This document shows positions 27,259 through 36,112 of a stretch of 36,279 bases of DNA, piece by piece. Each line of letters begins with the position of its first letter. Position 1 is the first letter of the stretch. Origin of the DNA: Akkermansiaceae bacterium (GTDB lineage Bacteria > Verrucomicrobiota > Verrucomicrobiia > Verrucomicrobiales > Akkermansiaceae); assembly GCA_903827375.1 (NCBI GenBank), contig CAIKHZ010000094.1, forward strand, positions 1-36,279, read 5' to 3'. Both the position numbers and the translations under genes were made by a program. The notes beneath the pieces are model-generated. The model had not been told where the DNA came from. It saw only the letters and a program-made list of their open reading frames with translations, and ran no database searches.

Positions 27259-27936
27259 ATGACCCAACCATTGCATCCCGAATCATCCCGCCCTGCCACC
27301 GTCCAACGGATTCCGTTGTGGCTCAAACTCGCCTACAGCGGCTTCCTTGCAGTCATGATCCCGGTTTATTGGGTCAATTATGGCCCGACCAATTTCCTCT
27401 ACTTTTGTGATGTGGCGTTGCTGCTCACGCTGGCAGGCATTTGGCGGGAAGACGCGTTGCTCATTTCGTTGCCCGCCGTGGGCATCTTGTTGCCACAGGT
27501 CCTGTGGTGCGCGGATTTCCTGACCCAACTCTGCGGCGGTAAAATGACAGGTATGACCTCTTATATGTTCGATGCTGAGCGCTCACTTTTTCTGCGCGGC
27601 CTCTCGCTCTTCCATGGCTGGCTGCCGTTTCTGTTGCTCTATCTCGTTCGAAAAACCGGCTACGATTCCCGAGCGCTGTTAGGATGGACAACCATCTGCA
27701 TGGGCCTCTGCCTCGTTGCCTACTTCCTGCTGCCGCCGGCCGGGGCCGTGCTAGCCAGTCCGCAGGTGCCGCGAAATGTGAACTATGTGTTTGGCATGGA
27801 CGATGCAAAACCGCAGCAATGGCTGCCGCCACTCGCCTACCTAGGCGTGTGGATCAGCGCCCTGACCGGCATCATTTTTGTGCCCACGCATTTCCTGTTG
27901 AAAAAAGCCTGTTCGGCCGCCGGCAAAGTTTCTTAA
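27259..27936 (+). CDS. Polytopic membrane protein of unknown function
   Basis: A 225-residue protein with about six hydrophobic segments, starting with LAYSGFLAVMIPVYWVNYGP. Notable features are NYGPTNFLYFCDVALL, FDAERSLFLRGLSLFHGWLP and a final loop NYVFGMDDAKPQQWLPP with conserved-looking Asp and Trp. I know similar 'membrane-associated' proteins from Planctomycetes and Verrucomicrobia but no function. It lies 51 bases after the protease gene and is followed by a truncated transporter gene. Confidence 0.75.
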   Translation: MTQPLHPESSRPATVQRIPLWLKLAYSGFLAVMIPVYWVNYGPTNFLYFCDVALLLTLAGIWREDALLISLPAVGILLPQVLWCADFLTQLCGGKMTGMTSYMFDAERSLFLRGLSLFHGWLPFLLLYLVRKTGYDSRALLGWTTICMGLCLVAYFLLPPAGAVLASPQVPRNVNYVFGMDDAKPQQWLPPLAYLGVWISALTGIIFVPTHFLLKKACSAAGKVS

Positions 27937-27997
27937 CCTATCCAGCGGCATGCAATCCGAACCCTTCCCGTCTTGACCCAAAGACTTTTGAAACCTG

Positions 27998-28159
27998 ATG
28001 TTCACCGAGTTCCAAGGAGCGTTTTCCGACAACGCCCTGCGCTGGTTGGTGATCTTTCCGGTGCTGGTTTCGCTGGCCTTGAGTGACCTCCGTGTGCATG
28101 AGGTGACTTTTGTCGAGGCGGCGGATTCATGGGCGATTCAGGGGCATCGGCGGTCATAG
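27998..28159 (+). pseudogene. Truncated N-terminus of LplT/Aas-type MFS protein
   Basis: The 53-codon frame begins MFTEFQGAFSDNALRWLVIF. The F-x-G-A-F-x-D-N-x-x-R/K-W motif is the first helix of lysophospholipid transporter/acyl-ACP synthetase (LplT/Aas) proteins, which are normally 400 to over 1000 residues long. Similarity stops after about residue 30; the rest is unrelated and ends at TAG. The body of the gene has been deleted. A copy of repeat A lies 36 bases after the stop, so the deletion may have ended at or near it. Confidence 0.6.
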
Positions 28160-28194
28160 ACACGCCGCTACAATCCTACACATTCATGCGCGGC

Positions 28195-28246
28195 TCCTGA
28201 GCTTAACGGCAATTTCAGGGAATTGAACTGGCTCACCCCTTCGACT
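28195..28246. repeat. Dispersed intergenic repeat A, copy 2
   Basis: This is the second copy of the element at 12790-12834. TCCTGAGCTT and CGGCAATTTCAGGGAATTGA are identical, and only two bases between them differ. GAGC and GCTC keep the same distance (36 bases end to end). Then 8 extra bases precede CGACTC. It lies between the truncated transporter and the glutaminase-like gene. Confidence 0.7.
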
Positions 28247-28264
28247 CAAACGAGGTCATCAGCC

Positions 28265-30850
28265 TCACTTGAACGAGATGATGCCCATATCAATGAACTG
28301 GCCACCTTGGTCCTGATGGGTGTGGATCGCCACATGCACCGTCGCGCCCGGCTTTAACTTGGCTTTGGCGGCTGGGGCGGGCACGAATGCCTCAAAATGG
28401 GTGGTGAAACCTGTTTCGGCTAGTGCAGGCAGACCGTCGATGAATATTTCGACTTCGTCATCGTGGTGGACCCAGAGTCCGAGGTTGGTTGGTGCGTTGG
28501 CAGGGATGAGGATATCGCGCTGCAGCCAAATATCACTGGTGCGCCACTCGGTGCCAATGGTCGTGCCGGGCGTGCCAGGCGAGCCGAAGCCAGACTTGCC
28601 TTCCTTCCAGTTGGCTGCATCAAACCCGGGTTTCTCCCAACCGGCAGATGGCTTGTCGGTCGTGTAGCGCCAGATGGCCGGGGCCTTGTCGCCGCCGGGT
28701 ACCACCATTGTGTCCAGAACCGGTGCCTTGGGCTGGGCCGCCCAGATATGGGTTTTGGGATTCGCTTTGTCGGCTCCGGCCCATTTCTGCCACAACGCGG
28801 CGTCGTAGAGGAATGGCAGGAACACGCCGCCAACCACCGAGCGTGCGGTGAAGCCGATCATTTTCCCGTTTTGGGTGTTATACCAATCGACCATGGCGCG
28901 GCGCTCGGGCACCTGAGAATAGAAGTCGTAGAGCGGTTCGATGATGGCGACGAGGTCCTCCTTCTTGTTTGTTAGAGATGCGCACCATACCGACCAATCG
29001 GATTTTGTTTGGGGGCTACGGCTATCGAGTGGCAGGCCGAAGCGGTTGAGATGGCTGCGGTAGAATGCCATCTCTTTGCTGGCGACTTCGAGGGGGAACG
29101 TGTTGAGACCCAGGATTCGGTCCCACACCAGATTGTATTTTTGGCTCCAGGTGTTAGGGCGGTCGAAGGCCAGGTTGTAGTGGTCACCGTCGTCGGCTGC
29201 TTTCATCCATTTGAGGGCGAATTCCTTGGCCATGGATAGGTACTTGGTTGCGGTGGGTTTATCTCCGCGCATTCCTGCAAGTTGGCCGTATGCGGCGATG
29301 GCGAGGATGGATTTGACGGATAGGTTTGAATTATGGGCCAAGTGGCCGGCGAAGTCGTCGGTGCAGAGTTGGTTGGCGGGGTCGAAGCCGACTTTTTCCA
29401 GATATCCGACCCAAGCGGTGAGTTGCGGCCACCATTTGCCGGCGAAATTGGCGTTGCCATCGACGTGAGCCACAGCGGCAATCATCAGAATGAGGTTACC
29501 GGACTCCTCGACGGGCATCCGGTCGCCGTCGGAGCCGCCCATGCCATAGACTTGGCCATTGGCTAGCGGGTAGGTGCCGAGGTCGTGGGGGGCATAAGGA
29601 TAGGGCCACTGGGGGGAGGCGCTGTAATCGAAGGGTGGCACCAGAGTGGCCTTGGCGAGCGACGGGAAAAACAGCAAAAACTCAGGAATCATGGGAAAGT
29701 GGACGTCGATGGTGGCGATGCATCCGTTCGAACTGTTCTCCTTGGGCATCATCAACGGCGCACCGTTGGCGTCGGCAGCCAGTCCGTTGGCGGCCAGCGC
29801 CTGGCGATAGGCCAGGGCACACAGATAAGCATACTTGGGGCCGCCGAGGCGTTCGGCATCGGCCGCCATCTCGGTGTCGAAGGCCGCACAACGTTTGGCA
29901 AGACCTGGGTAATCTTTAACTGCCAAGGCCAATAAATCAGCGACTTGGGCACCGTTGCGCCGCCAATAGGGCTGCAGCTTTTGGCGGAAATACGTCAGCG
30001 AGGCTACTTCATCGTAGGCAACCATTTGATAGGCAGAGACCGGTTTGTTAACGGTGCCCAGCGATTGGCTCACGGCGATGACGCCACCGTCGCTGGAGGG
30101 ATTGGGGCCGTAGGTGGCGGAGGTGGCGGGTTTTCCGGTGCTGGCGAAGGCCGTGGCCAATGCGGTACCGTCGCCGACCGTAGCCACCGCTTGGGCTGCC
30201 GGGGCGGCAATCCAAGCATAGCCCCAGTTGATCCGGTGATCGTCGCCGGAGCTAGCCAGAACCGGTTGCGTGACGGTTCCCACTTTGGCTGCAACCAGAC
30301 CGCTGGGTTGGGCGGTGCTTGCTTGGATCATATCGCTGGCATTGGCGGACAATTCGGCACCGGCGGCCAGATAGAGCGACACCGCGTGGCCCTTGCCGTC
30401 GGCCGAGCTGACGTCCCAGACGACGTAGGAGAGCGGCCGGGCGAGCAGCTCGATGTCATCCGGGAGCACCGGTGTGAGGAACGTGAGGGTCAGCTGGATT
30501 TGCGGGTTGGCAAATGTATAAACCGTCCGGGTAGGAAACAGCCGCATGCCGGTCTGGGGCAGTGCTGGCAGGGTGCTGGGTTGGCTGCCGATCACCCGGA
30601 ACGTCTGGTCATCAATGCGGATCAACCCCTGCAGGCGTCCGACGCTGTTGGTCCAGTGGCGGGTATCCGAGGAGTTGAGCGTATCGGAGGGCGACCAAAT
30701 GCCGAAGAACGGATTGTGCACAATCAAGGGCACCATCGGCGGGCGCGGCGCCGGGTTCAATTCGCTGGCGGCCTGCAGGCTTGCCGGGCCGGCCAGGGCA
30801 AGGCTTGCCACAATGAGCAAGCGGGACATGGAAATGACGGGATGTTTCAT
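28265..30850 (-). CDS. Secreted glutaminase A-like protein (DUF4964/5127/4965/1793)
   Basis: An 861-residue exported protein with a signal peptide of about residues 1-28. The N-terminal part starts PLIVHNPFFGIWSPSDTLN and continues with DTRHWTNSVG and GLIRID, matching DUF4964. Beta-rich DUF5127 follows to about 340, then the helical DUF4965 and DUF1793 regions, with MPVEESGNLILM (from residue 445), the WSQKYNLVWDRILG helix and GLPLDSRSPQTKSDW. Fungal relatives were named glutaminase A, but in bacteria the family sits among glycan-degrading genes, and the (alpha/alpha)-barrel form suggests a glycoside hydrolase-like role. A C-terminal beta-sandwich like that of GH2 enzymes (about 710-861) is added. 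It is tandem with a GH20 hexosaminidase, which supports a glycan role. Confidence 0.88.
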   Translation of the reverse strand: MKHPVISMSRLLIVASLALAGPASLQAASELNPAPRPPMVPLIVHNPFFGIWSPSDTLNSSDTRHWTNSVGRLQGLIRIDDQTFRVIGSQPSTLPALPQTGMRLFPTRTVYTFANPQIQLTLTFLTPVLPDDIELLARPLSYVVWDVSSADGKGHAVSLYLAAGAELSANASDMIQASTAQPSGLVAAKVGTVTQPVLASSGDDHRINWGYAWIAAPAAQAVATVGDGTALATAFASTGKPATSATYGPNPSSDGGVIAVSQSLGTVNKPVSAYQMVAYDEVASLTYFRQKLQPYWRRNGAQVADLLALAVKDYPGLAKRCAAFDTEMAADAERLGGPKYAYLCALAYRQALAANGLAADANGAPLMMPKENSSNGCIATIDVHFPMIPEFLLFFPSLAKATLVPPFDYSASPQWPYPYAPHDLGTYPLANGQVYGMGGSDGDRMPVEESGNLILMIAAVAHVDGNANFAGKWWPQLTAWVGYLEKVGFDPANQLCTDDFAGHLAHNSNLSVKSILAIAAYGQLAGMRGDKPTATKYLSMAKEFALKWMKAADDGDHYNLAFDRPNTWSQKYNLVWDRILGLNTFPLEVASKEMAFYRSHLNRFGLPLDSRSPQTKSDWSVWCASLTNKKEDLVAIIEPLYDFYSQVPERRAMVDWYNTQNGKMIGFTARSVVGGVFLPFLYDAALWQKWAGADKANPKTHIWAAQPKAPVLDTMVVPGGDKAPAIWRYTTDKPSAGWEKPGFDAANWKEGKSGFGSPGTPGTTIGTEWRTSDIWLQRDILIPANAPTNLGLWVHHDDEVEIFIDGLPALAETGFTTHFEAFVPAPAAKAKLKPGATVHVAIHTHQDQGGQFIDMGIISFK

Positions 30851-30891
30851 GCGGGGGCTGATTTGTTAGCTGACTGGTGTGATGCGGCCCC

Positions 30892-30901
30892 ATGCTAGCG
30901 C
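30892..30901 (-). promoter_or_regulatory. GCGCTAGCAT element upstream of glutaminase-like gene
   Basis: Read on the minus strand, GCGCTAGCAT lies 41 bases before the ATG at 30850. It matches the elements before tal and the serine protease in 8 of 10 positions. It is a candidate -10 region with a leader of about 34 bases. Confidence 0.35.
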
Positions 30902-31054
30902 GTCCAGCCTGACAGCGTCCACCTCCTTGTTTATGGGGTATTTTGGAGTGGGATGCTCGGCCAGCCATGCCGCCATGGGGGATGCCAAAGTGCCACGGCG
31001 AGCGTCTTTGACAAGTCCAAATGAGGATTTCTCTCACCGGTCATGTTGAGCGCC

Positions 31055-33496
31055 TTACTTGCCGACTTCGAAGACGCGGAACTCGACGAGATGGACGCCT
31101 GGATTGGCGCTGTTCTTGAGCATGGTGATGCGCACATAGCGGGCGTCGGCGGGGGCGAATTTGTGCATATCGCCGGTGGCCACCGCGGGCTTGGTGTTGG
31201 CACTCATGTCCACCACTTGCTTCCACTCCTTGTTATCGAGCGATACCTCGACCTTGTATTGATAGAAACGGTGACCGTCCCAGAACGGGAAAACCTGGGT
31301 GCGGTCTAGCTTGGTGACTTTGCCCAGATCGACCATCAGCCACTGTGGAGAGGGGCCGGCCCACCAGGCTTTGTTGATGTCCACGGTGCCATCGACGGCA
31401 TATTCGCCGATGTAGCCGCCTTCGGTGTTGGACACGGTGACGGGGCGGCCAGTGGTTAGGTTCGGGGCAAAATCGATCCAGTTGTAGGATGCCTTCCAGA
31501 GTTCGCCGAGCTTTTTGCCATCCACAAACAGGGCGGCTTTGATCGTCGCGGATCTTTTCGCCAATTCAAACGGCGCGCTGTAAGCGGGTGAGTCTGCAGC
31601 GGGTTCCTTGTCGTCGAGGGTGTAACGGATGGTGCCGGCCATGGTCGATTTGAGAGTGACGGTGAGCGGGTCGCCATAGCGGTTGCCGGCGGTGGGCAGC
31701 AGGCCGCCAGTGACGCTGCCGAAGACCGGCATGAGGTGGTATTCACGACTCCAAATGGCGCCCAGCGGCTTGTCGGCGGCATCGAACAGGCGTGCCTTGA
31801 GGGGCACCTTGTCGGCCTTGGCATCGCTGAGTTTGATCGGGCTGGCATAGAGCGCGGAATCTGCGGTGGGTGCCTTGCCGTCGAGGGTGTAGCGGATTTT
31901 CGCGCCATTCAGATAGGTGCCGAGAGCGACGCTGGATTTCTCATCGAAGGAAAATTTGGGGAGGATGCCAGATCCTTCGTCGCCCTGGCCGCCACCTTTG
32001 AGCCACGAGTTGAGCGTTTGGACGAGGGCATTTTCCTGGACGACGATGCCGCACATCAAGCGGTCCAGCATGCCGTCGGTGGCCTCGAGTCGGCGGGCCA
32101 GATCCTCGTAGGGCAGCATGGCGTATGGGTTCCAGATGCGCTCGTTGCGCGGCGATACCTTGTAGCGCAAAAATGGCACGGCCGATTGGCCGGACAATTC
32201 CCACAGCACCAACTGGCCGCCGAGCATCAGCTTGGGGTCCATTTCCTTGGTCCAGGCATTCCACAGGTACACGTCCTTCACGGGCTGATAGACACAGGGC
32301 GTCCATGTCACCTGAATCACCGGACGGCCTTGCTTGAGGTAGTCCATGGTCGCACCGTTGTTGCCGTCGATGTGCCAGAGCATGATGGCGACGTCATTGG
32401 GCACGCGGGAGGTGAGCGGGGCGTCCTGCCAGACGATGGTTTTCTTGCCGTGTTTTTTAACAATTTCGTTCACCTTGGCGATGTGCCAGGCGAACATATC
32501 ATTGCCGTCCTTGAGGCCGTTAGTGGCGCGAAACTCCTTGGAATTGGCATCGCGGCTGATCGGTTCGATGTTGCATTCATCGCAGCCGATGTGGATGTAG
32601 GGGGAGGATTTGAAGACATCGGCGACTTCGCCTAGGAGGGTGTCGAGGGCTGGATAGAGTTTGGGATTGGTCATGTTCATGACCGCCACGTCAGGGCCAA
32701 ACACCTCCGGCAGGTCGCGGCGAGCCGCTCCGCTGTGGCCCATGCATTCAATTTCCGGCACAAACGTCACGCCGCGTTCGTCGGCGTAGCGGACGAGTTC
32801 CTTCCACTCAGCGACGCTGTTGACCTTGGGCACCGGACCGCCGCGGGTGGAAATGTTGGTTTTGCCAAGCTGCGGATAGGCGGTCGATGGAAACGTCCAC
32901 GCTTGGTCGTCGCTCATGTGGAGTTGGAGGAAACGCAGGCGGTAATGGCGCATCATCTCCACCACTCCCTTGAGTTCTTCGATCGAATTGTCCTGGCGCG
33001 CCAAATCGACCATGCAGCCGTAGTACTGCGAGTAAGGGGCATCTTGCACACTGATTTTGGGAAATCCGAGACCGGTCTTGCTGTGGCTCATCGCCTGCAA
33101 CAACAGGCTCGTCCCGTGCGCCGCCCCGATGTATCCGCCACCGGTGACAGTCACCCGGTCCGTCACTCTTAGCGTGTAGGCCGCCTCGTTCTTTAGCGCT
33201 GGATCGAGCGCCAGGACGATGTCTCCAGCCTGGCCTGCGCCCGTCGCGGTGGCGGGTTTGAAGCCGCCGAGCATCTGGATTTCCCCGGCCAGCACCCCGG
33301 CCAACGGCGCGAGTGACGCATCACTGGCGACAATCTTGCTTGCCGCAGAAAGCCACAGATCACCCGTTGATTCGACCTTGAGCGATTGCGGCCAGGGCAG
33401 CAGATTGAACGGGCTGGGCAGCTTCGGGGCCTCAGCCGCCGCAGCAATAGCCGCGAATGATGCTAACAAAAATGGCAGGAGGTGGCGCTTGCGCAT
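31055..33496 (-). CDS. Secreted GH20 beta-N-acetylhexosaminidase with discoidin domain
   Basis: An 813-residue exported enzyme predicted to remove terminal N-acetylglucosamine or N-acetylgalactosamine. It has a signal peptide (about 1-21) and a GH20b domain (about 28-150). The GH20 barrel (about 155-480) has MVDLARQDNSIEELK, HMSDDQAW, VPEIECMGHS and the catalytic pair D306-E307 in HIGCDECN. These act by substrate-assisted catalysis. Two short FN3-like chitobiase-type repeats follow (DGKAPTADSALY and DDKEPAADSPAY, about 520-670). A C-terminal F5/8C domain (about 680-813) contains WLMVDLGKVTKLDRTQV. It lies 204 bases upstream of the glutaminase-like gene on the same strand. Likely targets are chitin fragments, mucin or glycosaminoglycans. 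Confidence 0.95.
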   Translation of the reverse strand: MRKRHLLPFLLASFAAIAAAAEAPKLPSPFNLLPWPQSLKVESTGDLWLSAASKIVASDASLAPLAGVLAGEIQMLGGFKPATATGAGQAGDIVLALDPALKNEAAYTLRVTDRVTVTGGGYIGAAHGTSLLLQAMSHSKTGLGFPKISVQDAPYSQYYGCMVDLARQDNSIEELKGVVEMMRHYRLRFLQLHMSDDQAWTFPSTAYPQLGKTNISTRGGPVPKVNSVAEWKELVRYADERGVTFVPEIECMGHSGAARRDLPEVFGPDVAVMNMTNPKLYPALDTLLGEVADVFKSSPYIHIGCDECNIEPISRDANSKEFRATNGLKDGNDMFAWHIAKVNEIVKKHGKKTIVWQDAPLTSRVPNDVAIMLWHIDGNNGATMDYLKQGRPVIQVTWTPCVYQPVKDVYLWNAWTKEMDPKLMLGGQLVLWELSGQSAVPFLRYKVSPRNERIWNPYAMLPYEDLARRLEATDGMLDRLMCGIVVQENALVQTLNSWLKGGGQGDEGSGILPKFSFDEKSSVALGTYLNGAKIRYTLDGKAPTADSALYASPIKLSDAKADKVPLKARLFDAADKPLGAIWSREYHLMPVFGSVTGGLLPTAGNRYGDPLTVTLKSTMAGTIRYTLDDKEPAADSPAYSAPFELAKRSATIKAALFVDGKKLGELWKASYNWIDFAPNLTTGRPVTVSNTEGGYIGEYAVDGTVDINKAWWAGPSPQWLMVDLGKVTKLDRTQVFPFWDGHRFYQYKVEVSLDNKEWKQVVDMSANTKPAVATGDMHKFAPADARYVRITMLKNSANPGVHLVEFRVFEVGK

Positions 33497-33927
33497 GGGA
33501 TCGGTTTCGATTTTTGGTTGAGAAACGCGCGGCGCATCCCGCTCAGCAGTGCCGCCATCCGGTCAGCCACCTGCCACGCTGGCGCTTTGCCGTGCTTGGT
33601 CAAGCGCAGCCTAAGGCCCGGCAAGTTAGCCGCCAAGGCGGCAATCGCGTCTGCCGGGTGTCCAACGACTGGATATCCCAATCCCGTTTGCTCTCTCGTG
33701 CTAAGTCCGGTCCGAGCGCGACATTGACACGGTTTCTGGGGAACGAGTGACGTGCCAATCTCACGAGACCTCTTCAGTGGGCTTCATTCAGGTGCCCTCG
33801 GAAGGGTTGCGGAGAGGCTAGGCTTGCCAGGCAGACAAGTGCAGGCCATGCTTTGGCCATGGATCCGCGAATGACTCGATCACCGCAAGCGGCGCAGGCC
33901 GGGGTTTTGACATGGACTTGCGACTTC
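33497..33927. other. Divergent intergenic region of GH20 and beta-helix genes
   Basis: These 431 bases hold the start regions of two divergent glycan genes. A minus-strand frame (33463-33681) gives a 72-residue peptide overlapping the GH20 start, with no recognisable motif. I could not define a convincing -35/-10 pair, and no stable T-tailed hairpin was seen. It may hold a decayed gene. Confidence 0.35.
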
Positions 33928-35988
33928 ATGACTGATTGGCTGACCGGGGCGGCGCTCATGTTGTTAGGTTCGGTGTCGCTTTCGGCGCTTGAGTTGCATG
34001 TATCGCCCACTGGCGATGATGGCAATTCAGGAACTCTCAAACAACCCTTCGCCAGCTTGGCCGGCGGGCGCGATGCCATCCGTAAACTCAAGCAGGCCGG
34101 GCCACTCACCGAACCGGTCACGGTGATCGTTCACTCCGGCAGTTATTTTCTGCCGCAAGCGCTGGCGTTTACCAGCGCTGACTCTGGCACGTCGGCCGCC
34201 CCGGTCACCTACATCGCCGAGGCCTGCGGCAAGGTTCGACTAAGCGGCGGCAAGGTCGTTGGCGGCTGGCACCCGGTGACGGATCCCGGGGTGTTGGAGC
34301 GATTGGATGAGAAGGCCCGGGGCCACGTTGAAGTGGCGGATTTGGCTTCGCAAGGGATCAAGGATTTTGGGAAGATGGCGCTGCGGGGGTTTGGGCCCGG
34401 CTATCCAGTGGCCGAGGGCGAGGTATTTTGCGACGACGAACCGATGACGTTGGCGCGCTGGCCCAACGAAGGATTTCGCAAAGCCACGGCCAAGACAGAT
34501 GACCAAACCGTAATAGTGGACACCGACCGCATGGCACGCTGGACCAAGGAGGAAGCCGCTCCCTGGGTGATGGCATATTGGCACTTTGATTGGGCAGAGA
34601 TGTATGAACCGCTGATCGGCTTCGACCCCGCCCGCAAGGCGATTTTGCGCGATCCTAACAGCAAGGCGGTGTTTGGCGTCACCCCCGCCGATGTTCGCTG
34701 GTACATATCCAACGTGCTCGCCGAGTTGGATAGTCCGGGTGAGTACTATTTGGATCGTAGAAACGGCAAACTATATTTTTGGCCGCCGAAGGCAGGTTCG
34801 GTTGCGGCGTTTTCGATCACCGATGGGCTGGTTCTAACGGAAGGATTGGCTTATGTCACATTCCGCAACCTGATTCTCGAGCAATGTCGTGGCACGGCGA
34901 TTTCAATCAACCAAGGCAATGATTGCAAGGTAGTGGGATGCACGATTCGCAACACCGGGCAGCTCGGGGTGTCGGTAAGCGGAGGGATGCGCCACGAGGT
35001 CCGCGGATGTGATATCTTGTTCACCGGATGCGGCGGCGTCTCGATGAGTGGCGGCGAGCGCACCACTCTCAGCCCGGCCAACCACAATGCCGAGAACAAC
35101 CACGTTCATCATTTTGCCAGGCGGGCCCGCACCTATCATCCTGGCATCAGTATTGCCGGAGTGGGCAATCGCATCGCTCATAACCTCGTTCACGACGGCC
35201 CCCACATGGCGCTTACGGCCGCCGGCAACGAGCATTTGGTTGAATTCAACGAGGTTCACAATGTGGTGGAGGAAAGCGGCGATGCGGGGGCCTTTTATGT
35301 CGGGCGGGATTGGACGCAGCGCGGCAATATTTTGCGATATAACTATTGGCACGACATCCTCGGAGCGACCGGTTACGGCGGGATGACTATCTATCTCGAT
35401 GACCAGCACAGCGGCTACACGATCCATGGCAACCTGTTTGAGCGCTGCATGCAATCCGTGTTCATCGGCGGCGGCGACGATAACGTGGTCACTAACAATG
35501 TGTTCATCGATTGTTGGAAATCAGCCCATCTTGACGATCGCGGGATGGGTTGGCAGAAGCCCGCCACGGATGACCCCCAGGGGGAACTGCGCAGGTATCT
35601 GCGTGCCATGCCTTACACCAACGAGTTGTGGCGCAGCCGATATCCCACGCTCGTTTCCATCCTCGAAGACGATCCGGGGGTGCCCAAGCGCAACGTGTTT
35701 TCCAAGAACCTCAGCGCCGGCGGCAAATGGGAGGATATTGCGCCAAACATCCGGCACCTCCAAACGGTTTCCGACAACGCGGTCTTTGACAAAGATGCGG
35801 ATTGGGTCAGGATCGTCAGGGATGCGGCTGGGCACTTGCAACGCTTGGAATACCGGGATGCCGCGGCTCTCAACAAGTTAGGTTTCCAGGACCTGCCCCT
35901 GCCACAAATGGGCCTAGTCGGCGATGCCACACGGGCCAGCTGGCCCGTGGTTCACCCCGTCCGCCAAGTCGAGTTCCCGCGGCAGTGA
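33928..35988 (+). CDS. Secreted right-handed beta-helix protein, GH141-like
   Basis: A 686-residue exported protein. A signal peptide starts at MTDWLTGAALMLLGS; the ATG at 33928 is preferred over the one at 33853, whose extra residues lack signal character. The mature start LELHVSPTGDDGNSGTLKQPFASLAGGRDAIRKL, spread over about 35 residues, is the typical N-cap of pectate-lyase-like beta-helices. Repeated short N/G/V-rich rungs cover about 300-560, including NTGQLGVSVSGG, RIAHNLVHDGP, NEVHNVVEESGDAGAFYVG and YDD-like IYLDDQHSGY. Layout and length resemble GH141 (alpha-fucosidase/xylanase) and related lyases; the substrate is unknown. It is divergent from the GH20/glutaminase-like pair. Confidence 0.85.
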   Translation: MTDWLTGAALMLLGSVSLSALELHVSPTGDDGNSGTLKQPFASLAGGRDAIRKLKQAGPLTEPVTVIVHSGSYFLPQALAFTSADSGTSAAPVTYIAEACGKVRLSGGKVVGGWHPVTDPGVLERLDEKARGHVEVADLASQGIKDFGKMALRGFGPGYPVAEGEVFCDDEPMTLARWPNEGFRKATAKTDDQTVIVDTDRMARWTKEEAAPWVMAYWHFDWAEMYEPLIGFDPARKAILRDPNSKAVFGVTPADVRWYISNVLAELDSPGEYYLDRRNGKLYFWPPKAGSVAAFSITDGLVLTEGLAYVTFRNLILEQCRGTAISINQGNDCKVVGCTIRNTGQLGVSVSGGMRHEVRGCDILFTGCGGVSMSGGERTTLSPANHNAENNHVHHFARRARTYHPGISIAGVGNRIAHNLVHDGPHMALTAAGNEHLVEFNEVHNVVEESGDAGAFYVGRDWTQRGNILRYNYWHDILGATGYGGMTIYLDDQHSGYTIHGNLFERCMQSVFIGGGDDNVVTNNVFIDCWKSAHLDDRGMGWQKPATDDPQGELRRYLRAMPYTNELWRSRYPTLVSILEDDPGVPKRNVFSKNLSAGGKWEDIAPNIRHLQTVSDNAVFDKDADWVRIVRDAAGHLQRLEYRDAAALNKLGFQDLPLPQMGLVGDATRASWPVVHPVRQVEFPRQ

Positions 35989-35998
35989 TCTGAGTTTC

Positions 35999-36019
35999 AG
36001 AACTCAGTGTTCGACCTCA
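35999..36019. repeat. Dispersed intergenic repeat B, copy 2
   Basis: Matches 18516-18536 in 20 of 21 bases, with the mismatch at the 11th base (G here, A there). It lies 11 bases after the stop codon of the beta-helix gene. Confidence 0.6.
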
Positions 36020-36082
36020 AAAGCGCCACTGAGTCGAGCAATGCATAGTGACAGACAAATCGTGAAGAGCTGGCTTGGTTGC

Positions 36083-36112
36083 ATTACATGGTGACATAAT
36101 TACATGGTGACA
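36083..36112. repeat. Two direct copies of ATTACATGGTGACA
   Basis: Exact 14-base copies at 36083-36096 and 36099-36112, a 16-bp period. On the minus strand they read TGTCACCATGTAAT. Repeats of this style are familiar near transposase genes, so a REP-associated element may start just outside the window; this is an inference. Confidence 0.65.

Noticed and set aside
33463..33681. 72-residue minus-strand frame near the GH20 start
   Set aside because: It overlaps the GH20 start region in another frame, has no ribosome site and no recognisable motif; it could be a decayed gene but cannot be supported.
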